From the NCBI GenBank assembly GCA_030765065.1, contig CM060987.1:76766557-76830556 (forward strand): a DNA stretch of 64,000 nucleotides, read 5' to 3'. Below are positions 57,486 through 64,000 of this stretch, piece by piece; within the stretch, counting starts at the first letter, position 1; every line of letters begins with the position of its first letter. Source of the DNA: Deroplatys truncata (taxonomy: Eukaryota > Arthropoda > Insecta > Mantodea > Mantidae). A program made the position numbers and the translations under genes. The notes below the pieces were generated by a model. That model saw nothing but the letters and a program-made list of their open reading frames with translations, was not told the DNA's origin and did not search any database.

Positions 57486-58800
57486 CAGGGCGGATCGAAA
57501 TGTAACGCACAATCATTTTTTTCTGCCTTGGTATTGCAGTTGGAATGTTGCAATTTCACACAGATATAGTTTGAAGTTTTCACTAAAGAGGGTCTTTTTT
57601 GTTTCATGTGCAGCTCTAGCGAGAGAAGCGTGAACTACGCAACAAAGATGGCGCGCATGTTACTGTCGTCCACGTGTGAACAGCAGAGAGATGTGTTTCG
57701 ATATTTGGTGTCCAAAGGGTATAAACCGAGTCATAGTCACAGGGACATGCGTGGCGTGTATGGGGATGATTGTATGGAGCGTAGCAATGTCTCCAGATGG
57801 TGTGCATTCTTCCTAGAGGGCCGTGTGAACCATAGCATTTCGCCACGCACCGGGAGGCCAGTAACAGCTACAAGCCCGCAGAATGTCAGAGGCATTGAGG
57901 CGGCAATTTTGTACGACCGGCGTGTGCAACTGCATACCTTATCGCAACAGTTCAACATTTCCTATGGTGCAGTGTACCATATTGTTCATGATACGTTGAA
58001 ATTTCGTAAAGTTAGTGCTCGCTGGGTGCCTAAGAACCTGACAGACAATCACAAGGGCCAGCTAATGACGAGCTTGGTACACCGGTACACCACAGAAGGG
58101 CATGACTTTCTGAAAGTAATCGCCACTGGTGATGAGTCATGGGCATGCCACTACACGCCCGAAATCAAGCAGGCAAGTGGAGTGGAAACAAGCTGGTTCC
58201 CCAGTGAAATTGATTCAATCTGCTAGGAAAGTGCTTGTGACGGTGTTCTGGGATATGCATGGTGTTGTATTAGTGGACTTTGCTTAACACGGGACCACTG
58301 TGAATGCTACAGCCTACATGAAAACTTTGGTGAAGGTGAGTCGGTGAGTCGTGCGCTTCATCACAAACGCCACAACATGAATGCTGACGATGTCAAAATT
58401 CTTCATGACAATGCTCGCCCCCATGTTGCTGCTGCTGTTGGTCAGAAAATCACCAAATTTGGTTGGGAGGTGCTCCAGCATCTACCATATAGTCAGGACC
58501 TTGCACCGTCGAACTTTCATCTGTTTGGTCTCATGAGGAAATTCCTGGCCGGCCAACGTTGCGACAGATGCGGAAGTGAAATCAGCAGTCCGCATACGGC
58601 TATACTCCAAGGAAACTGAGTTCTACGAACAGGGCATATTGAAACTGGTATCACGATGGGAGAAATGTGTTGAAGAACTGTGAACTATGTCGAAAAGTAG
58701 ATAAAAGGTGTAAGTTCATTTGTGTTTTTTGTTGTTGTTTTTAAGTATTAAACATTTTTGAAAAAAAATCATTGTGCACTACTCTTCGATCCGCTCTCGC
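57486..58800 (+). mobile_element. mariner transposon, nearly full length
   Basis: Inverted ends CAGGGCGGATCGAA..CGCACAAT at the left and their mirror at the right (ATTGTGCACTACTCTTCGATC..) lie 1.3 kb apart, the usual mariner size. TA precedes the left end; the right TA is lost. Sequence on both sides is RptC, so the insertion split a copy of it. Confidence 0.88.
57648..58683 (+). pseudogene. mariner transposase, frame-broken and catalytically altered
   Basis: The start is the ATG at 57,648 (MARMLLSSTCEQQRDVF), after a leader that is open but outside the family. The helix-turn-helix region runs through SPRTGRPVTATSPQNV and the linker ARWVPKNLTDNHK. Catalytic Asp 1 is in TGDESWACHY (about 58,129) and Asp 2 in LHDNARPH (58,407). 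The third D34D position is Asn in LAPSNFHLF (codon AAC near 58,512). Frames shift near 58,175, 58,340 and 58,560, and a TAA interrupts VLVDFA. The end reads LVSRWEKCVEEL. The protein cannot have transposed this copy recently. Confidence 0.9.
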
Positions 58801-59130
58801 ACTTTTATTTTAATGTCAGCATTACGATAATCACAATCGTTTGAGCCGTTTTTGAGAAAATAAAATATAACGAACCATTTTGTTGTTTAAAGCGTAGTTT
58901 GGGGTAGGTAAACGTGAAAATCTTGCTTACGTCTTTGAAGGATGTTCATCCGACTTTATGTTCACACACACGCGTACGTACATTTTGGTCTGTTATTTTT
59001 TTTCTAAACATGGTTTTATAACCTCTGAGAACCACAAAATATACATGGTTTCTTCTGATAAAATTTATACTGAGCTTATTGATTTTTTAAAATGCTTTCT
59101 CTGTCTACCATAATGGATAGAGAAAGTAAA
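58801..59130 (+). repeat. RptC, right flank of the mariner insertion
   Basis: GAGCCGTTTTTGAGAAAATAAAATATAACG, ATGTTCACACACACGCG and the terminal ATAGAGAAAGTAAAAG are the RptC 3' landmarks in order. Confidence 0.7.
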
Positions 59131-60377
59131 AGTAAACACATATTAAGCAATAATAAATAGAGCAAGGCTATTTATCTAAAAGGTATAGAGCGATAGATTA
59201 TAACTTTTTCATTTGATATATAATGCAGTTAGTAGTATTTGATTTTAAAGTAATGAGATACCTTAAAAATATGAAAACGGCATCTCAAAAATTATTGTGA
59301 CATAAGAAAAAACACTACAATATCTGGAAAAATATAGAGCGGTGGAAGAATTTCAAATGTAGTCAATAGTAAAATATTTGACTAGAAGAAATTACATTAG
59401 GCTTATTAAAAAAGGTATAGCAACCCTTACTAACCTACGTGATACCGGTTGGATACAGGGCCAACTATTGGCTAACAATATTGGAATCAGCATTGATTCA
59501 ACTGATCTTAGAAGAATTGGTGCTTTCATTACAAAGTAAAGGTGTATTTTAAACGATGCTTTACAGATATTCATACCGAACAACAAGGGGGTTCCCCAAT
59601 ATTACTATTTCCAGAAGAAATAAAAAATACAAATTAGCATTACTAATTTTGTACGCTCCACTAGCAGTTAAACGTACCAGCAGCCTTGCGGGCTCTGTGA
59701 TCGCTGGAGTACTTTTTATTGCTATGCACTTGGGTAATTGGAGTAGCTAGATAACATATACTACAAAGGCATAACAGAAAAAGCATTGAGCATTGACTTT
59801 TACCTTTCGCTTAGAAATTCGTAAACTGACATGTGCCGATAATGCTGCTAGCTAACATTATCTTGCGGCAGAGTAGCAAGCCCATTCCTGTCGATAAAAC
59901 AGGCTTCCTCCACACATTCCAGTCCGTCCAATTTTCGTTTTCTTTATTTTTTCTTAATTTATGTTTTCCTGAAACTGAAAATTAATGCGAAACTACTGCA
60001 TTTATTTTCCATTCCATAAAATGGATGATGGATGTTTCATTGGGAAAAGTATTCATATTTATGCATTGTTTTTATTTTGTGATAGAAGGGGTGTATTGTT
60101 ACATTTGGTCAAACCAGGGCAATAAAATTGAATGGGACTGTACATAATTTTCTCACAACAGACCAAAAAACGAGTTTCGCGAAAGCCAAGGAAATATAAC
60201 ATGCAAAGGAACCTGCCTATTTAATTCAACAAGCATAACTTGACGAACTTCTGTTTAACAAGTTTTTTCCCCCGATTATTGAAATCGCCCCGTAAATGGC
60301 ATAAAAATGCAAAATTCGCATTTTCCACACGTTAGTTCAACTCATAGAAGATAGAATTTACTTTCTGCCAGTAACTC
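59131..60377. other. Spacer, no gene seen
   Basis: AT-rich, short frames only. Confidence 0.4.
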
Positions 60378-61000
60378 ATTTTTACATTCTCTACTACTAC
60401 AATCATAATTAGAAAAAAAAATTATTTCACCCAAAATTTCGATATCGAGATTTCACTAGAAATACATGTTTTAAGACCCCCTAAACTTAACAGATTTTTA
60501 GAAAAAGTTTAGTGCTCACCCGCGCTTGTATGTGTCTGTCCAAAGCAGTGTTGAATAAATACCAACTGCCTATTTAAGTTTAGCATCTTCCGAGGATGCA
60601 ACACGTAGTTTTCTATACAATACCAAATCCCGAATTACCGTTTAAATTGAACAGTTTTAGTTATTTTTTTAGTTTCTAAAAATAGCCGGAAAATTTTGAC
60701 AAAGTATCTTACATTTGGCATGTGATACGTATTGATATATTATATAATATCTTATGTTGACAAGAGAAATAAACTGTATATACTGAATTTTTCTTCAATA
60801 GCCTGTGAAGTCCTGTTTATTTTATTGAATTTTGGGTAATATTGCATATCCAGAAAACGATAAAATACAAAAACTTACTGTAGGAAAAATGTAGAGCTCC
60901 TTAAAATACTATTTTGTGTTAGCCATTTTTAAAATACTGCGTGTTGCAAGTCTACACTTTTCCAGTGCTAGCAACATGCTAGAAAGTTTTGCATTTTTGT
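60378..61000 (-). repeat. RptC, diverged copy
   Basis: ACATTCTCTACTACTAC, CACCCAAAATTTCGATATCGAGATTTCACTAG, TTAAGTTTAGCATCTTCCGAGGATGCAACACG: the - orientation start and centre of RptC, without a long microsatellite. The far limit is uncertain. Confidence 0.65.
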
Positions 61001-63220
61001 TCCTTCCTTTCATTGCAAGAGCTTGTTACCAAGAATAAACATTTGGGTACTGTTTCGATATATTATAACACAGCACATTTTGCTTAATTTTCGTATCATT
61101 TCCATGCAAAAAGGTATATATCATGTACAACGTAACGTAGACAGGAGAATCAACTTTGTATGAATACTGTATAATGGATATATGTGGATTTGTCATTAGC
61201 AGAGATGGTCGTGTGAATGCATTACTTCTCTTTTTTGTTAGCCTGTTTCAGCGAGCACTCATTCTAATACAGTTTTGACTATAATGAACGCTTATATAGG
61301 AAATAGCACTTGCCAAATTATATTTAGGCCACTATTGAATACGTGTATGGATATGTTTTGTTTTTGCTATCGAACAACAGCACGTGATATAATGAAGATG
61401 GTGACAACCACAAACAGTAAAACTAATTGGAACGATAATGAGAATGCCAGCAATGTCACCTAGCATTTTCACCACAGAAACTTAAGTTCTCGCTTAGTGA
61501 GTATTTGATAAATGAAGTTGCAATAGAATTTAGAATAATTATCCAACGTATTTTCAATTTACTTTAAATAAGGGCAAAATTTTAAGTACAAAACTTCCAA
61601 AAAGTTGACTATATTTCCAACTAATATATATATAAATTAACATTTATCATCATTTCTTACCCTACCTCTTGTAGTAAGGATGTATTTATATTGAAAAATG
61701 CATGCACTTTCAGAAGAATTTTCGTTAATACGTTTCTAAGCAATTTTATGACAGTGACATTGTAGGTAATACCCTCAGAAACGTTTCCGTTACAACCGTC
61801 TGAATTGTACATTCCGGAATACCAAAGGGATATTTTACGTTTGGGGGCACCTAGTAATTTATTAACATCCAAGTGCAAAATAAATACACACAGTGTGTCG
61901 AAATGCACACCTAATAGATGACCGGTTGAAGCAGACAAACCTATTATTGAGTCTCGATTTGTTCTTCAGCTTGCGAAACCGGTATAGAGACTTCATGCTA
62001 TGCAAATGCCAATCAAGTGCATATTATACATTTTTAAAGTTGCATGAAAATGGGGAATATTCCAAACTTCAATCTGTGCCTGAATTTCACGGGTTCCAAT
62101 TTTTCACGTTTTGTGAAAGAGGCTGAAAGCAGAAGCACTAATTGGGCTATAATTGTTATCATTCATTACATGTTGAACAGACTTTAAATTAAACAAATGA
62201 ATAAGCTTCTGTAACAGGTCGTTTTCCACTTGCTGAAGCGAGGCTGTGGCATCATCGACCGTACATCCGTCTCTCCCTGGATTTTAACGTAGCACCTCAG
62301 GCATAAAGCACCGTTTAAAGGAACAAAGCTCGTGAGAACACTTCCAACTCCTCTCTAACAATTAAAACTGCTGCAGAAGCAGTGACTCATTCAGCTCGAG
62401 AATGGACTTCGTGTGCTCACAGCGTAGCTCCATCGGAAATGTACACATCTCCGTATTTTGTACAGACCAGAAAAGATGTGCTCCAGCTTGACGCCAATTG
62501 CACTCATTTCTTCAGTTTACTCGTATTAGTATAATACTATGGTAGAAAACTGTAGTTATCAGGTAATACCGTTATTATATATGACGAAATCGAGTGACCG
62601 CAATTCCCACGACACTCCTACATTAATCTACTCGTGCATATACGGAGAGCTGGCCTAAATTTTCTCCCCTGAGTAATGAACCATTTGAGCATATATATTT
62701 TCGCATTAAAAGCTATTTTCTGTCTCTAGAAAAGCCCGGTTATGGCGTTACTAAACACTGACACCAAAATATTGGCTACGGCACGGCGATTGTTGCCTTA
62801 TATTTCCTTGGTCGTATGGGGATTCCCTACACAAACTTAACGTCTAATATCTCACTTATTTAAAAAGTTCCTAAATTTAGGTCTGAAAGGCCAGAAGGAC
62901 GGTGAAGTATGTCATCACTCAAAAACGTTATGCTGTCATAGAGCGATTTATATGTGCAGTTCTGTTGTACTGTAATAAGTAAGCTTAGGTGATAATTCTC
63001 TGAAGAATGGACTCAGTATGGACCGGCAATGCAGATTAAAACATCCCACAGGCGGGATCAAGAATCGCGTAAGATCGTATACTCTACAATATACTTGGTG
63101 AACCCGTTGACTTAATCCTCCTCTCCCAAATCTCTTACTCATTTTGCAACGGCATAAAATTAAAGAACCGAATATATTCACTCACTTTATATTGTACAAA
63201 ACTCCAGTATTATACAATTA
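61001..63220. other. Spacer, no gene seen
   Basis: AT-rich. Short frames at 61,275-61,463, 61,657-61,938 and 61,893-62,126 show no recognisable domain. Confidence 0.4.
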
Positions 63221-63225
63221 TATAT

Positions 63226-63475
63226 AAAACGCTACAGCTGAGAGTCAAAGCATTCACTTTGTGTGGATTAAGGGACATGCCGGAATAACCTACAATGAGG
63301 AGCATTTCACAAGAGGAATTCCAAAGCATTAGACGCCCATATATAGACTTTTTACCAGTCTTAGGTACGGTAACTTTCGGCTCTGGAGTGTCGAATGGTC
63401 TAGTACGAAAGCTTCAAAAGGCAGACATTACCGACCATTTGAGGCAGTATTTTATATCACAACGCTGTGAATGAC
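63226..63475 (+). pseudogene. LINE RNase H domain remnant
   Basis: Reads AESQSIHFVWIKGHAGITYN then EEH and loses the frame. This is the last RNase H motif (HFVWIKGHAGI.YNEEAD) of I/jockey-type LINEs, whose catalytic residue in that motif would be the Asp after EEA. About 60 bp on, WSVEWSSTKASKGRHYRPF (63,391-63,447) matches the segment that follows RNase H in those elements. The RT is missing. Confidence 0.72.
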
Positions 63476-63769
63476 AGAGTGATTGTAGTGTAAACTAACA
63501 TTATTGTATGACAATGATTTTAGATGTTTGTTAGTCATAAGCATTCTTAGGAAAGAAGTTTACACGGCCTCACTGATACTGACAATAGTGTGTGTAACAA
63601 TGAAGCGAGGGGGTGAGTTGTTTATCATTAAGAAGAGACAAACAAATGACGTCAGGGTAGCGTACCTTTCTTTAGAAATGGAGGGAATATCTTCCCTAGA
63701 GCATATGTTTTAGTAATTATGATTGACTGACAAAACAGACGCTAATGTTGGCGCGATTTAGTAACCAAT

Positions 63770-63850
63770 AGCAGTTCTATTATAATGTTTAGGCATTTCG
63801 GGGTGAGGGAGTATAAATTCTTGAGCCAAAAGCAAATATCGCGCAGTTCT
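63770..63850 (+). promoter_or_regulatory. Possible TATA/Inr promoter
   Basis: CCAAT near 63,761, TATAAAT at 63,812-63,818 and CAGTTC with its A at 63,845, a spacing of 33 bases, as in insect TATA/Inr promoters. It could belong to an LTR or gene continuing beyond the window. Confidence 0.35.
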
Positions 63851-63946
63851 ACAGAATCGTTCACGAGGTAAACGTCGCGCAGTTCTCAGCGATCTCTCGC
63901 GGTACACATTACGCAATTCTACAGAATCTCTCGCGTTGTAAAGTTA
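63840..63946 (+). repeat. Three imperfect ~36-bp tandem repeats
   Basis: Units begin CGCGCAGTTCTACAGAATC (63,840), CGCGCAGTTCTCAGCGATC (63,876) and ACGCAATTCTACAGAATC (63,911). They start exactly at the putative initiator. Confidence 0.75.
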
Positions 63947-64000
63947 GTTACAAAATCTGAAGTACGCGACAACTATTACGATAGTAATTACATTGGGAAA

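Overview
The window looks like non-coding, repeat-rich DNA from a large, AT-rich arthropod genome. A hemimetabolous insect (cockroach, termite, stick insect or orthopteran type) is my guess. The grounds are eukaryotic transposons of insect types (Gypsy, mariner, PIF/Harbinger with a MADF gene, tRNA-headed SINEs), many long AC/AT/GA/AAT microsatellites, and no dense gene packing. I found no exon of an ordinary host gene that I can defend. Nearly every open frame with recognisable content belongs to a mobile element, and almost all are broken.

Layout. 1-~6.2 kb: the 3' part of a Ty3/Gypsy retrotransposon (gag, protease, RT/RNase H, integrase), cut by the left window edge, with frame breaks in pol. 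7.2-7.9 kb: a dispersed repeat with a tRNA-like core, in inverted and tandem copies. 8.2-8.75 kb: the 5'-truncated 3' end of a non-LTR retrotransposon. 10,492-12,088: a PIF/Harbinger transposon delimited by 19-bp perfect TIRs and a TTA duplication, holding a transposase remnant on + and a MADF-domain remnant on -. 12.3-12.6 kb: first of five copies of a tRNA-headed SINE (others near 29.5, 33.9, 43.7 and 50.6 kb). 15.5-16.4 kb: an unexplained G+C-richer, coding-like island. 16.6 and 17.3 kb: small TIR elements. 19.2-26.2 kb: AT-rich DNA with microsatellites. 26,158-28,797: a foldback-like element with ~570-650 bp inverted arms made of repeated modules. 30.5-33.2 kb: an array of an abundant ~0.85-kb repeat (here RptC) that recurs at 18.6, 25.2, 49.3, 50.1, 54.9, 58.8 and 60.4 kb. 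34.5, 51.4 and 56.5 kb: SINEs sharing a second body. 37.75-38.4 kb: a degenerate ~110-150-bp tandem repeat. 40,756-41,523: a TIR element of unassigned family. 43.4-47.4 kb: fragments of three Tc1/mariner-type transposases. 57,486-58,800: a nearly full-length mariner inserted into RptC. 63.2 kb: a LINE RNase H remnant. 63.8 kb: a TATA/Inr-like element followed by three ~36-bp repeats.

The elements do not form a cooperating system. The history is one of nested insertions: a SINE and other repeats inside RptC at 50-51.7 kb, mariner inside RptC at 57.5 kb, and a GA microsatellite inside a dead transposase at 47 kb. The most informative loci are the delimited PIF/Harbinger element with its antisense MADF gene, the modular foldback element, and the repeat with an internal tRNA-like core. 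I saw no previously undescribed gene system.
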